The position numbers were made by a program, and so were the translations under genes. This document shows positions 11,360 to 23,456 of a DNA stretch of 64,000 bases, piece after piece. The notes beneath the pieces are model-generated. The model worked only from the letters and a program-made list of their open reading frames with translations. It searched no databases and had not been told where the DNA came from. The stretch spans positions 10,614,394 through 10,678,393 of the forward strand of contig CM038470.1 of the NCBI GenBank assembly GCA_021464415.1, in the 5' to 3' direction. The stretch's first letter is position 1; each line of letters opens with the position of its first letter. The DNA comes from Lonicera japonica. Lineage: Eukaryota; Streptophyta; Magnoliopsida; Dipsacales; Caprifoliaceae.

Positions 11360-13400
11360 TGTGACACCCCCGCCCTAATTCTCAGGATTACATATGTAAT
11401 TAAGGCCTGGAGTGTTATTAACCCATCTTAAACTAGCTAAAATGGGTTTAATATGAATAATAAATCATATAACACGTGTCAATCAACCATTATACTCATT
11501 TAGATTATGACAATATGAAATAGAAGTATTTAGGTAAACCGCATATCACATCACAACTGTCATGATATTATTGTAGGAGACGATAATATATAACATAAGC
11601 ACAACACATATAGATACATCTCTAAAAGAATTTTACAATATCATATCCGCCTGTGACTAAACATGTATAGTACCTAGGCTAGCCGTGACTTGCCATATAA
11701 ATATACGTATAACAAATAAGTCCGTATCAAAGCCATCTATTTCGTCCCTGAACCAGTCGTCTCGTTAACCTCATTCGTACCCTGTGTACCTGTATTTGTT
11801 TAATGAAAACGGGGTAAGCTCACAGCTCAGAAGGGGGATATAGGATATTTTTGTTTAAAAACATAATCAGCAGTTTATTAACAAATCATGTTTTAACTAC
11901 TAATTTAGCTTAAAACCATTATGTTATAAAACTATGTATGCAAGTGCAGTGCATGTTACCTCCCTTGTGTCAACCAATTTTCAAACCTTGATGATTTGTG
12001 CCAAGGAGATTCCAGGTAAAAATAATATCATAGGAACCATTCGCTCCAAATGAATAGAATATAATCATAACTCTTACCAACGACAAGAATCCAAAAGGAA
12101 GAGTCATATACAAGAAGTGGAACAACCCATCCACACTTCAAAGAGAATATTTAACCAATGGTGCATTATCAATGCCTAGGTTTTCAGACTGCTCACCGGT
12201 GGCTCATAGGCGGCCAAACATTGCTCCCTCAGTGGTTTAAGGATTTTCAACCCAAGGGCGTCGAGCCCTATCTTATTTTCACCCAACAATCACCATTTAT
12301 ATAAATCTCCATAAAGATTTCACATACTTATGGTCATCCCATGAACATATACCATTACTATCAAGAATTTTGATAATTAAGTATATTGAGATTATATCCC
12401 ATATGAATGACGAGCTCCTGAGGATGAATTAGTCAACATAACCCAAGATTGCTAATACGAGCATAAAAAGCTCTCAATCTTCGTTGATACCAAATAAGAA
12501 CTCCTCAAGAGGTAGACATCCAAACCATGTGCCAATAGAGTATTCCGAGCTTGCTAAGCGATATTCAAGATGTTAGGTTGACACCATAATAGTGCATACA
12601 TGCATCTCATGCTATAATTGTAAACTAGAAACAACGTATGACATGCAAACTCTTCCATTCATCCATCAATGTCTCTTGGTGTATACAAACCCATATAATA
12701 ATTCATTTTTTTCATCAAACTAACACGTATACACTCGAGGGACATCTCGCATGAATCAAACAGTATATGAACATTGAGTTTATATGGCATATCTTGCTTT
12801 ACTTGAGGATTTGTGATTTAATCATCCATATATCATCAACAAAAATACACATAAACCTCATAGAAAATATATATGCATAAAATCTCTTAACTTTGACAAA
12901 TAATATCATATTATTGAGTTCGAAAGCATATAATTAATCTATTAAATTTTAAAGGCTAGAGAAACCCCTAACCTCGAGAATACAAGCCCGAAAGAATGAA
13001 GGAAAGCAATAATCGGAGCCCCGTTTGATGAAATCCAAAAATATCTACATTGCCTCGATCCTCTTGACGCGTAAAACGAGTTTTCTTAAAGCCAAATCGA
13101 AATCCAAAATCTTGATTTTAGTAAAAATCTAGGGAGAGAATTATAGAGGAGAAGAAGCTCTCAAGAATGGTGAAAGAAGGGTGTAAAATGATCAAAGAAC
13201 AATATAAAAACCTTTATAGACTTTTAAACCAACATAGCAATAGGTGCGTGTTTGGTCTACAACAGGTGCATGTGTTATGCTCTAAACATGCTCTATAGGC
13301 TGTTGTCCAATGATGAGAGAATTTTGATCCGAGGCTGCCCTCCAACAGGCGCCTGTTCCTGTCGTGCATTAAATATATATCTTAAAATATGGTTCAATAT
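11360..13400 (-). mobile_element. Partial LTR of the same family as 2234-5401, opposite orientation
   Basis: The left end TGTGACACCCCCGCC, read on the minus strand, matches the 3' end of the 2234-5401 LTR. So does the 'ctggagtgttattaaccca' block, the 'gggtaagctcacagctca' block at about 11812 and the 'ctcaccggtggctcata' block at about 12190. The expected other terminus, GGGGTATTACA, is absent, so the right part is truncated or replaced and the right boundary is approximate. A palindromic motif, AACAGGCGCCTGTT, at about 13343 occupies roughly the position of the ACCGGT cluster in the other copy. Confidence 0.6.
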
Positions 13401-14499
13401 CTAACATATGACTTTGAAATCACTTAAAATGATGAAAAATGAATTTTTGGTGAATTTCGCAAGTTCGGTGGACGATGTCGATATATACGCAGGAATATTA
13501 AAAAGTTTCCATACATTTCCATCTTTTACAACGCTTTTCACACAAAGCAAGCAAAATAGAACTTACATTAATATAAATACAAAGTGTTACATGAAAACAA
13601 AAGTAAGATTAGGCACTATATTTGTGGGCCTACCCATTCATTTTAATGTTGTCATACTGGTCTATTACATAATAGTAAAATGAAAGAAATTTCTTTATAA
13701 TGGTGCATTTATTACGGCAATAATTAAATTTAATATTATGTCAATTACTATGGCTTTATATTCTTAACAATTTTACATACATTATACATAAAACATTTTA
13801 CACACATTGTTTATTTAATGTCCATTATGACATTAAAGGTTTATGCCAGTCTCTCTGCATTCCTGACACTCTCAGTTTATGTCGTCTCCCCATCTACATT
13901 TTTTCCACTTATTTATAAGCCTTAAGGCTAATACAAATTTAATTGATTGGGTTGTTCTCCATTTTTTTTGTTGTATTTGTACAATTCTTTTGTACATATC
14001 CCATACACATATATTTCATTGTTTAACAAAATCAAAATATTTATAATAGGTATTATTAGTTTGCTTATTTTTTATTTTTTTATTTTTTTTTTCAATTTGT
14101 ACATGTATCATTTACACATGTAAAGTGGTGGTTTCAACTTACACTATTGGAGGGATGTTAATAACTTCTCTATATGATTAAGGAGGTTGTTTTGAAAATG
14201 TTTTGAAGTATTTTATATAGTCTTTAATATTTTGAAGTGAAATAAATTTATAGGTTGAATTATGAAAATACCGAAAAGAATAAGGTCACATTTTTTTTTA
14301 TTTTAGTATATATCTTTTGTAAAACCATATTTTTTTGTAATCTTATATTTTGATTTGTACTTTTATCCCGCGTGTAACATTGCCCACATTTTTTTATGAC
14401 AATAATGCTTGAAAGGCAATAATGAAACTTTATTACAATCATTCAAAAAAAGTAAACTAATTAAACAGCCCAAAATTATATCAATGCCATCCCTTCATG
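13400..14499. other. AT-rich non-coding spacer
   Basis: There are no recognisable genes. A 91-codon ORF at 13408-13683 lacks domain features and codon character. The rest is AT-rich with T runs. Confidence 0.5.
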
Positions 14500-14509
14500 C
14501 AATATTTTA

Positions 14510-15870
14510 TGGAAAAAAACAACGAAAACCCCGAAGTTTGGGGGTATTTGCAATCTTGACTCCGATATTTGAAACTTTGCAAGTGTGCCTCGAAAGTAAT
14601 TTTTCACTGCAAATTGGACCCTCCGTCTAACTCCCCTGTTAAAGTTAACGGGAAGCTGACGTGGCAACCAAACTTCAGGGTTTTTTGGAGTTTTTTTTTT
14701 TATTATTATAATAATAAAACAAATATTTTTTCTACCCAAAATAGAATGTATTCATATTTATACATAACAAGTAATACTATTGCAATTCAAATTTTAAAAA
14801 AGTTAGATTTGGATTTACTTTTATTAGACAATATTCTAAATTAAACATGGTAACTAGAAAATTTTGAAAATTCTTATTGGTGTACTAGCATTCAGTTATA
14901 AAAATGTCAAAGTTGTAGATGTTACCTCCCCACCCACCTCGGCCATAGCCCTCCCAAAAAAAAGAATTACTATACGTATGGTCTAATATATAATATTGAC
15001 ATCAATTACAATAAGAGAGTTGGTTTAATTTTAAATGACTAAATATTTAAGAGAAATTTTGATATTTACCATTTTAGGTCAAATTTAATAGAAAAATCCT
15101 TAGACGCAAACAAATACGTGAATGCAATTATTGTAAAATAATAGAAAGGTATGTTCTCACCATTAAATGTATTATTATGTTTATTTTTAATATTTTTTTT
15201 AAATAACTCTTAATGTCGATGTGGGAGCAAAAAAAAAAAATTGCGACAAAATCGTTTATAAGCACACCACAAAAATCCAATATTTTTAAATGTAATATGA
15301 GTAATATTGATATTTTTTGCAATTTGAATCTCAAAACCTAATAAAACAATTCTCAAATAACACAATAAATAAACACATGCAAGGAAGCCACGAATTTGAA
15401 CCCTCTTTAAATAACACTTTTTTTTTAAGTGGTTGTGTTAGTTAGAAGCATGTAGATTTAGTAAAAAAAAAAATTATTTTGCCTTTTTAGTTAGAAAATT
15501 AGTAGTGCTTTTTTTACGTCATTTTTGCGAAACAATAGAAATTTTAGGTTCCTTTTTCTTTTTTTTTTTTTTTTTTTTTTTTTTTTGATGTGTTTTCATT
15601 GCCTACATATTTTCTCATTTTAATAGAAAATGAGAAGTTTCAGAAAGAAAGAGAAAGAAAGAAAGAAAAAAGAAGAAGAAGAAGGAAAAAACCACAAAAA
15701 ACCCTGAAGTTTGGTTGCCACGTCAACTTTCCGTCAACTTTAACAGAGGAGTTAGACGGAGGGTCCAATTTGCAGTTAAAAATTACTTTGGAGGCACGCT
15801 TGCAAAGTTTCAAATATTGAAGTCAAAATTGCAAATACCCCTAAACTTTGGGTTTTCTTTGTTTTTTTCC
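14510..15870. mobile_element. Non-autonomous MULE with long terminal inverted repeats
   Basis: The ends 14510-14700 and 15680-15870 are imperfect inverted copies of about 190 bp. Both arms, read inward, contain GGAAAAAAACAA, 'ggtatttgcaat', 'gaaactttgcaag', 'gcaaattggaccctccgtct' and 'gacgtggcaaccaaacttc', with roughly 85-90% identity by eye. The element is flanked by a perfect 10-bp direct repeat, CAATATTTTA, at 14500-14509 and 15871-15880. A 9-11 bp duplication with TIRs of about 200 bp is diagnostic of Mutator-like elements. The 1.0-kb interior holds a T run of about 33 (15554-15586) and a GA-rich tract, and no transposase. Confidence 0.85.
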
Positions 15871-15880
15871 CAATATTTTA

Positions 15881-17149
15881 AACTATATTTGTATATATTT
15901 AATAGTTTACAATATATTTATTTGTTTTATTATATATTTAAATTTAAAGACACTCATGAATAGCGTTGGTTGAAAACTAGTTTAAAATAAAAATCGAGTT
16001 GCGCTCAAGTTTTCTTTTTCAAAATGTACTTTTTATTAATATATTTAATATGAATAATCAGTTAATAAAATTAAAATGTAAAACTCATAAATCCACTTAT
16101 TATAAAAATAAAAATTAGTTAATATGCAAATGTGAACAATTATACTTATTGTTAATATAGCCCCAACTCCATTGAATCTGGGTAGGGCCCATTGGAACAC
16201 CCTTAGGCCATTGGCGTAGGGTTTTATCTTAAAATATTTTAACACTATGTGGTGACACTACCATACTTATTAATCTTTACTGAGTTCTACAAATTTTTTG
16301 TATGAGATCAATGATTTAAGACAACCATTCTCACCAATAGCTACCTTCTTTTAAAACACACGGTAGTCTTCTTTTAAAACACACGGAAATATAGACTTAT
16401 CAATGAGTCGGTTCAAGTCGGGTCTTAACGAATGTTGGTAAATTTTGCCTCCACACGAACACAACTTAATAAGCTACTTAATAAGCGATTTGTCACATTA
16501 TCGGGTGATATATATATTTAGACAAGAGAATTCGTATAAATATTTATTAATTTTGTCTTTACAGGTGATTTGTTCACATTAATTTATCTATTGGTAGAAG
16601 GGTGCCCAACGCTATTTTGTTTTATATTTTAAATGAATGTATTTTAATAATTTAAATACATTTAATTAATCGTATTCTAAAAATAAAAATAAATAATATA
16701 TAAGTATTTTACCCCTTTTAATGTTCACAAAAAAATGGACTGAAGTTCATATTGCAATAAAATAAAAAAGTTTTATATTTTGCAAATGTAAATTTGAACT
16801 TTGCACTAAAAAATGGACAAGTTCATATTGCAGTAAAATATGGACTGCAATAAATTACTAAAAATAAAAATAAATATGATAGTATAATCCATATTGCATA
16901 TTATCATTTTAGTATTTTAATGCATTTTATAATGAAAAAAAAAGACAATGTCATTTTATAATCAATAAATAAAAAATAGGCCCTTAAATTTAAAAAAAAA
17001 ATATTCCTTGACCTTAATTAAAATCTTTCTCTAATAAGCCCTTTTTTTTAATTGCCCCTAATTTATAAATTCGTATCCATCGGTGTTATATTATTATATA
17101 ATATGTAATTTTGTTAAGTTTAATAGTAAAAGTATACGAACGGCAATCA
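15881..17149. other. AT-rich non-coding spacer
   Basis: Nothing coding was recognised. Short direct repeats of 'ttcatattgca.taaaata' occur at about 16747-16900. Confidence 0.5.
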
Positions 17150-17936
17150 TACTACAAATGAATATGATGCAAGTGATAGAAATTAATACGAGATTTTTTC
17201 ATGCCTCGGCTCTCCAACGACACCAATCGAACATAATCTCTCAATTGTTGGGACCAGAGGGATGGATTAAAGAAGATAATCAAATTCGGCAGCATGTTAG
17301 TGAGTATTTTTTGAATCTTTTCTCCTTGAGGGGACCTAGAAACTTTGATAATATTTTGTATGTGGTTCCCAGATGTATAACCGAGCAAATGAATGCTAAT
17401 CTATGCAGTCTGATTTCAGACGAGGAGATAAAATCAGCAGCCTTTCAACTTGGAGAATTAAAAGCCCCGGGTCCGGACGGTTTCTCGGGATGCTTTTTTC
17501 ATAAAAACTGCAATACAGTGGGAGCTAATGTTTGCAGCACTGTTCGGAGGTTTTTTGAAGGTCAATTTATGCTGAAGGAGCTTAATTGAACTTTCATTGC
17601 CCTTTATCCCTAAGGTTAGCGCCCCTTCCGATATCTCTAAATTCCGTCTGATCAGTCTGAGTAATTTTGTTTACAAAGTTATAGCTAAAACTTTGACTGT
17701 TCTTACAAAGGAGCTTAGTAATTTTGCAATTTTGGTTGCTCATGAAGCTTTTCATTTTCTTAAATATAGAAAATCTGGAGCTAGAATTGATATGGCTTTA
17801 AAATTGATTTAAACAAGGCGTATGATAGGGTGGAGTGGGATTTTCTTTTGGCTGTTATGAGAAAAATGTGATTTAATCAAACTTGATTGGATTTAATTTT
17901 TCAATGTGGTAGCATGGTCTCTTTCAGTATTCTCAT
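17150..17936 (+). pseudogene. LINE ORF2 fragment: RT N-terminal part
   Basis: Readable RT blocks are NTRFFHASALQRH, LKAPGPDGFSGCFF (fingers motif), then after a stop at 17587-17589 FIALIPKV, ISKFRLISLSNFVYKVIAK, HEAFHFL, and the LNKAYDRVEWDFL palm block at about 17809. Stops and small frameshifts break the frame. The first catalytic Asp block (KAYDRVEW) is present. The fragment is interrupted at 17936, in the middle of the block that precedes RGVRQRD. Confidence 0.85.
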
Positions 17937-18334
17937 TGTTAGTAACCATCTCAACCAAAAACTTAAGCCGTAAAGTAGTAGGCCAACAATGTATATTATA
18001 CTCTTCAACACTCCCCCTCATGTGCGAGCCACTCGCACGTGGATAGACAAACGAAACCAAAGGCCAAATCGGCCAAACCAGAGGTGCATTCTGCACAAAC
18101 ACAAAGGGGGAAACAAATGCAAGCGGGATGATTCGAACCCGAGATCTTGCAGAACCTACTTGAACTCTGATACCATGTAATCTAAGATGAGAGGAAAATT
18201 ATATTGCTTGTATTACTAGAAGAATGATTACACATATATATACACAAAAGTCCTACTTACATAAGGAAACAATCCTACTAATTAGGATCTCTTAATTATC
18301 TACATTCCTAATATATTATTTACAGCCTTTAACA
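17937..18334 (-). mobile_element. Non-autonomous LTR-retrotransposon-like insertion (TRIM-like)
   Basis: The 398-bp insert runs from TGTTAGTAACC to CCTTTAACA and is flanked by the perfect duplication CTCAT at 17932-17936 and 18335-18339. On the minus strand it has a primer-binding-site sequence TGGTATCAGAG (complement at 18166-18176) and a purine tract (complement of CTCCCCCTCA at about 18011). The segments outside these (about 75 bp and 160 bp) would be the two LTRs, but they do not match each other, so one is altered or the element is chimeric. Its left and internal parts resemble 28252-28527. Removing it with one duplication copy rejoins the LINE frame at the SILINGE block. Confidence 0.75.
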
Positions 18335-18339
18335 CTCAT

Positions 18340-18526
18340 TAATGGTGAATCATCGCCTGCTTTTTCTCCTTAAAGAGGAGTTAGACAAAGGGACTCACTT
18401 TCCCCTTATCTCTTCCTAATAGTTCAAGATGCTCTATCTCATAATATTATTAAAGCGATTCGGGATGGTGAGATTTTGGGAATTCATTTGGAAAGGAATT
18501 GCCATCCTCTATCTCATTTATTTTTT
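18340..18526 (+). pseudogene. LINE ORF2 fragment: RT palm segment
   Basis: It continues the LINE RT with a NGESSPAFSP block, an in-frame stop, RGVRQRDSLSPYLFLIV, and then DALSHNIIKAIRDGEILGI and HPLSHLFF. The last two phenylalanines lead directly into the FADD catalytic box, which lies on the far side of the CACTA insertion. Confidence 0.9.
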
Positions 18527-19046
18527 CACTACAAGAAATTTTGTATTAGCCGACAAATTTTTAGCCAACAAAATTTATTTTGTCGGTAGAAAAGCTTTCA
18601 CCCGACAAAGTTTTCTATTTGTCGGCTAAACAATTGCGCCTTATCTATGTTTTTGGCGCGAACTTTTGCCGATAATTCATTGTTATAGCCAACAAATATT
18701 TTCTCAGCAAAGGAATTCTTAGGTGACAAAATTAATTTCATTGGGTAAGGATTTGGTGGGAATTTTCCCGCCTTCCCAAAAAAATTTCTGCCGGCCTTTT
18801 CTCACTTCAGCCGACGTTTCAAATGACAACAAAAATAATTTTGTCCGATAAAAAATAATAAATAGTTATTTTTCTTCGGCTAAAACTCTTCCAGTTTCTA
18901 AACTTAATTAAAGTTAATTTCTAATTCACTCTCTCCATGACTTCATGCTCGACAAACATCTTTTGTCGGCCAAGAGTTTTCACCGCCAAAATGTGAGTTT
19001 AGCCGAAAATATATTTTTGTCGGGTAATATAAATTTTCTTGTAGTG
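18527..19046. mobile_element. Non-autonomous CACTA (En/Spm) element, 520 bp
   Basis: The element starts CACTACAAGAAA and ends TTTCTTGTAGTG, perfect 12-bp CACTA termini, with a 3-bp duplication TTT at 18524-18526 and 19047-19049. Both subterminal regions carry many copies of GTCGGC, GCCGAC and close variants, the usual TNPA-type binding repeats of CACTA elements. There is no transposase. It sits exactly between the HLFF and ADD parts of the LINE RT active-site box. Confidence 0.92.
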
Positions 19047-19117
19047 TTTGCTGATGACTCTATATTTTTGTCCTCGGTTTCGGAAAAGAATTTATCGGGT
19101 ATATTAAATATCCTTTC
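19047..19117 (+). pseudogene. LINE ORF2 fragment: FADD catalytic box
   Basis: Translation gives FADDSIFLSSVSEKNLSGIL, the second catalytic Asp pair of LINE RT and the following block. It continues without a gap at 24354 after the copia element and one duplication copy are removed. Confidence 0.9.
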
Positions 19118-19329
19118 TGTTATGAAATAGAAACGAGAGAGATTGAAGAAGGAGAACGAAAGAATTGTATTACTTTCTTGATAGTTCAATGTACAATAGG
19201 GTAAGAATATATATACTAGAAATAAAACCCTAATCTAGGATACAATTAGGAAAGTATAATGGGAACACAATCAATACAATCAATACAATATGGAAAGTAT
19301 AATAGAAATAGGAAACGTATATTCTAACA
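19118..19329 (-). repeat. 3' LTR of copia element 1
   Basis: 212 bp, TGTTAGAATATACG...TTCATAACA in element orientation, with no difference seen from the 24142-24353 copy. It contains a TATATATA promoter-like word at about 19208. Confidence 0.95.
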
Positions 19330-19338
19330 CCTCCCCTC
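19330..19338 (-). promoter_or_regulatory. Polypurine tract of copia element 1
   Basis: The minus strand reads GAGGGGAGG immediately before the 3' LTR, the normal priming site for plus-strand DNA synthesis. Confidence 0.85.
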
Positions 19339-19342
19339 AAAC

Positions 19343-20807
19343 TCAAGGTGGTAAGTGAAAGACTAGCTGGAGTTTGGAAATCAATGCTTGAAAACGGCTA
19401 GGCTGGTGAGCTTTAGTGAAGAGATCTGCAGGTTGGTCATCTGAAGATACGGGCATAAAACGAATGTACATATTGCGAATATGTTGGCGAATAAAGTGAC
19501 AATCAATCTCAATGTGTTTAGTTCGTTCATGAAAGACGTCATTGTGACTGATTTGAATGGCACTGCGGTTGTCACAATAAAGAGTAGTAGCAGAATCTTG
19601 AGGAGCACCTAACTCATCGAGGAGGCGTCGAAGCCATATTAGTTCTTGTGAAGTATCAGCAAGAGCGCGGTATTCAGCCTCAGTGCTTGATCGAGAAACA
19701 ACAGACTGTTTCTTACTACGCCAAGTAAGAAGGGAGTCCCCGAGGAAGAAACAGTAACCAGTAATAGACCGACGATCCGTAGGGTCACCGGCCCAGTCTG
19801 CATCAGAGTAAGCCCTTAATACAAGAGATGACTTTGAGGAGTAGTGAAGCCCATGAAAAACTGTCCCTTTAAGATAACGAAGAATCTAAATAACTGCATC
19901 AAAATGAGTAGAGCGAGGAGCAGCCATAAACTGACTGACAACATGGACAGCATAAGCAATATCCGGGCGAGTAACAGTAAGATAAACCAGACTGCCAACT
20001 AACTGTCTATATAAAGTTCCATCAGAGAGAGGAGTACCATCAAACGGAGTAAGTCTAACATTGGTGTCCAATGGAGTAGGTGCAGTTTTACAGTCAGTGA
20101 GACCAGCACGAGCCAGAATGTCAGACGTGTATTTCACCTTAGATAAATAGTAACCTGTTGAATCAGAAAGGACTTCCAGCCCTAAGAAGTAGTTGAGACG
20201 ACCAAGATCCTTCATCTCAAAAAACTGACTGAGAGATTGTTTGAGATCTGAGATACCAGAAATATCATCCCCAGTAATTATCATATCATCCACATAGAGG
20301 AGAAGAAGAATAGTCCCAGAATCTGTCTTTCGAATAAAGAGGCCTGAGTCTGACGAGCTGGATGAATAACCAAGCTTTGTGATGGTAGAGCTAAATTTTG
20401 CGAACCAAGTTCGGGGAGCTTGCTTGAGCCCATATAGGGTACGACGAAGTTTGCAGACCTGGGTGGACTGGTGTGAATAACCGGGAGGTGGTTTCATATA
20501 TACTTCTTCTGCGAGATCCCCATTAAGAAAGGCATTTTTAACATCCATCTGAAAAAGGTCCCATTTGCGAACGGCAGCAATAGCAATAAGACTGCGAACA
20601 GACGTCATTCGAGCCACAGGAGCAAAAGTTTCTTCATAGTCTATACCATACTCATGATTGAACCCCTTGGCTACGAGACGAGCTTTATATCGGTCAATCG
20701 AACCGTCAGATCGTGTCTTGATTTTATACACCCATTTACACCCAACTGCAGATTTTCCAGGAGGAAGAGTCACAAGATCCCAGGTATGCGCTTTATCTAA
20801 AGCTTGC
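19343..20807 (-). pseudogene. Copia 1 reverse transcriptase and RNase H
   Basis: The RT begins around HTWDLVTLPPG and GCKWVYKIK, has KARLVAKGF, the MDVKNAFLNGDL block, GLKQAPRTWF and the catalytic YVDDMIITGDD. RNase H follows with AYSDADWAGD, STEAEYRALADTS, YCDNRSAI and TKHIEIDCHFIR, and ends at TGA 19343-19345. The upstream gag-integrase frame ends at 20808 and the RT frame is shifted relative to it, so the polyprotein is broken at the IN/RT junction. A TAG at 19886-19888 (between FDAVI and ILRYLKG) then separates RT from RNase H; the RNase H frame is otherwise open for 181 codons. Confidence 0.93.
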
Positions 20808-23456
20808 TTATAATTCTTCTGTCATAGCTTGCTGCCAAAGTGGATTAGTACTAGCTTCCTTATAGGATGTAGGTTCATAGTGAGATATCATAGTAGAATA
20901 ACAATGGTAATCACGAAGGTGATGAGGGAGCTCTCTTACCCGAGTGGACTGTCGTTGTGGTGAAGGTATGACATGATCAGCAGGCGAGACATCATCATTG
21001 GGAATTGCTGTATGTTGAAGCTCGTTGGAAGAAATGACGTCAGGTGAGGATGGTTCAGGAGGTATTGGACTGGGAGGTTGAGGTGGTGATGGTGTGGCTT
21101 CTGGTTCAGGTTCAATTTCAGGGGTGCAAAGGTCAAGAGATGAATGAGTAAAGAACGGAAGTGGTGATTCATCAAGGACATAAAATTTGGATAGAGAGGA
21201 GAACATTTTATGTTCCCAAAAGACAACATGACGAGAAATCCGTAAGCGTTTGGAAATAGGATCCCAACACCGATAACCTTTATGTTCTATCCCATACCCC
21301 AAGAAGCAACAAAGACGAGCACGTGGTTCCAATTTAGAATGTTCATGAGGCTGGAGTAACACAAAACAAGCACAACCAAAGACTCGTAAGAAATTGTAAT
21401 CAGGAGAGGTACCATGAAGTCTCTCATATGGAGATTGATGCTGAAGAAAGGGAATAGGGATACGATTGATAGTGTAAATAGCAGTAAGTGCTGCTTCCCC
21501 CCAAAACCTTTCAGGACAACTACTAGAGATAAGAAGTGTGCGAACAGTATCAAGAATATGTCTGTGCTTACGTTCAGCACGACCATTTTGCTGAGATGTA
21601 CCTGGACAAGAATATTGAGAAATAGTGCCTTGTTCACGGAGAAATTTAAGAAATGAGGTTCCCTTGTATTCCATGGCATTATCAGCTCGAAAAATTTTTA
21701 TTGGACGAGAAAACTGAGTTTGAATCATGCGAGCAAAATTAATATAGATTTGGGGTAATTCTGAACGAGTTTTCATAAGATAGATCCAAGTAAAACGACT
21801 ATAATCATCCAAAAAGATAACAAAATATTTTGAACCCCCCATGGTAGAATGTGGAGAGGGTCCCCAAACATCAGAGTGAATAAGATCAAATGGTGCTGAA
21901 GAAATAGAATCATTTTTATTAAAACATAATGCCGGTTGTTTTCCAAGTTGACAAGATAAACAAGATAATTTCTCAGACTTTATTGACCCTAACTGACCAG
22001 ATGACACAATAGAACGAAGACGATCAAAAGACACATGTCCTAAACGGGAATGCCACAGCTCAAATGAAGAAATAGTTGGTGGGGATGCAACAGGTGGTGT
22101 GGATGCAACAATAGGAGTGGGTGAGGCACGGAGGTGTATGAGTTCGAACATGCGGCCAACTTTACGGCCTATCCCAATAATTTGTCTCGTCTGAGGATCC
22201 TGCACATGACAACCAGAAGATGAAAATATAACATTCAGCCCAAGATCACATAGTTGACCAACAGAAATAAGGTTGATAGTCAATTTTGGAATATGAAATG
22301 TAGCAGGTAAAGAGAGGCTAGGAGTAGTAACCGTTCCAACATGACTAACAGATAATTGAGAGCCATCAGCACTTTTAATGGTGGGTGTATGAGAATTATG
22401 ACTTTTAGAGGTGAAAATAGTAGGATCAGAAGTCATATGATTGCAGCAGCCAGAATTAAAGAACCAAGATGTACCTGTGGTGGTGGCCATAGCAGAACCA
22501 GAAGAGGATGTAACCTGTTTCAGAAGAGCTGTGATGTCAGCGAGAGTCACTGGTGCAGTAGAAATGTCTACTTCAGAAGAATCAGTGGTGGCAGCGGTGA
22601 TGGTGCTAGAGGATGATCTAGAGGAGGATCTCCTGGATGGGTTCTTGTAACAATCGGCTTGAAAGTGACCTGGTCCCACCTTTTTGCAAAAGAAACACGT
22701 CCTAATTGGACACTTTAGTAGCATATGGGTGGTGGCATGACAATACGAACATTCTCGAGAAAACGAGTTTTTGGTAGATTTCGAGCTCGGAACGGCTAAA
22801 ACAGCATTAAAATTGTGGGCCCGAGTAGCGAACCGAGTTTCTTCAGAGAGAAGCTCTGTCGTGACATCATCAAGAGACGGTAAAGGACTGCGATGGAGTA
22901 GAGCAGCCCGAACTGGTTCGAATTTATCGTGAAGTCCCATTAGAAGAGTGATAACACGCTGGTTATCTCGGTATGTTTCAAATTTTTCTGCATCATGCTC
23001 ACAAAAAGAAGGTTCGGATTGGGCTAACTGATCCCAAATAGCTTGGAGGTCGGATAAATAATCATCAATTGATTGCTCGGGTTGTTGGGTTTTAGAATGT
23101 AAAGTAGTAAGCAACTGGTATTGATGAGAGAGATCCTTTGGAGTGTACCTAGATTGTAAAAAATCCCAGACTTCCTTCCCGGTGGAAAAATGACCAATCT
23201 GCTGCCCTATACGAGAGATAGATGTATTCCGAACCCATGTGATAATATCACCATTTTTGCTTTCCCAATCATCAAGGCGATCATTGAACTTATCGTCAGT
23301 TTCATCGGTTTTCTTGGTTGGCTTAACAATTTCCCCAGTAACAATTCTCCAGGACTTGCGAGACTTCAGAAAACTTGTCATAGCTTGGGACCATTGAACA
23401 TAGTTGGTTCCATTGAGAATAACAGAAATTGGACGCGAAAACTCGTGCTTTTCCAT
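20808..23456 (-). pseudogene. Copia 1 gag, protease and integrase
   Basis: The likely start is ATG at 23454-23456 (MEKHEFSRPISV). Gag has the GTNYVQWSQAM and WDFLQSRYTPKD blocks typical of plant copia gag, then a Cys/His-rich segment, CSYCHATTHMLLKCP and CFFCKKVG. The protease motif reads WFFNSGCCNHMT: the catalytic Asp of the usual DSG is Asn (AAT), which should inactivate it. A GAG-pre-integrase HHCC block (HSRLGHVSFDRL...CLSCQLGK) follows, then integrase catalytic residues in SDVWGP, RADNAMEY and GRAERKHR. The frame stops at 20808-20810, just after QQAMTEEL. Confidence 0.93.

Noticed and set aside
17083..17150. ATG of the 168-codon ORF as a LINE ORF2 start
   Set aside because: The sequence before NTRFFHAS does not match upstream ORF2 blocks; the LINE is 5'-truncated and the ATG is in flanking DNA.
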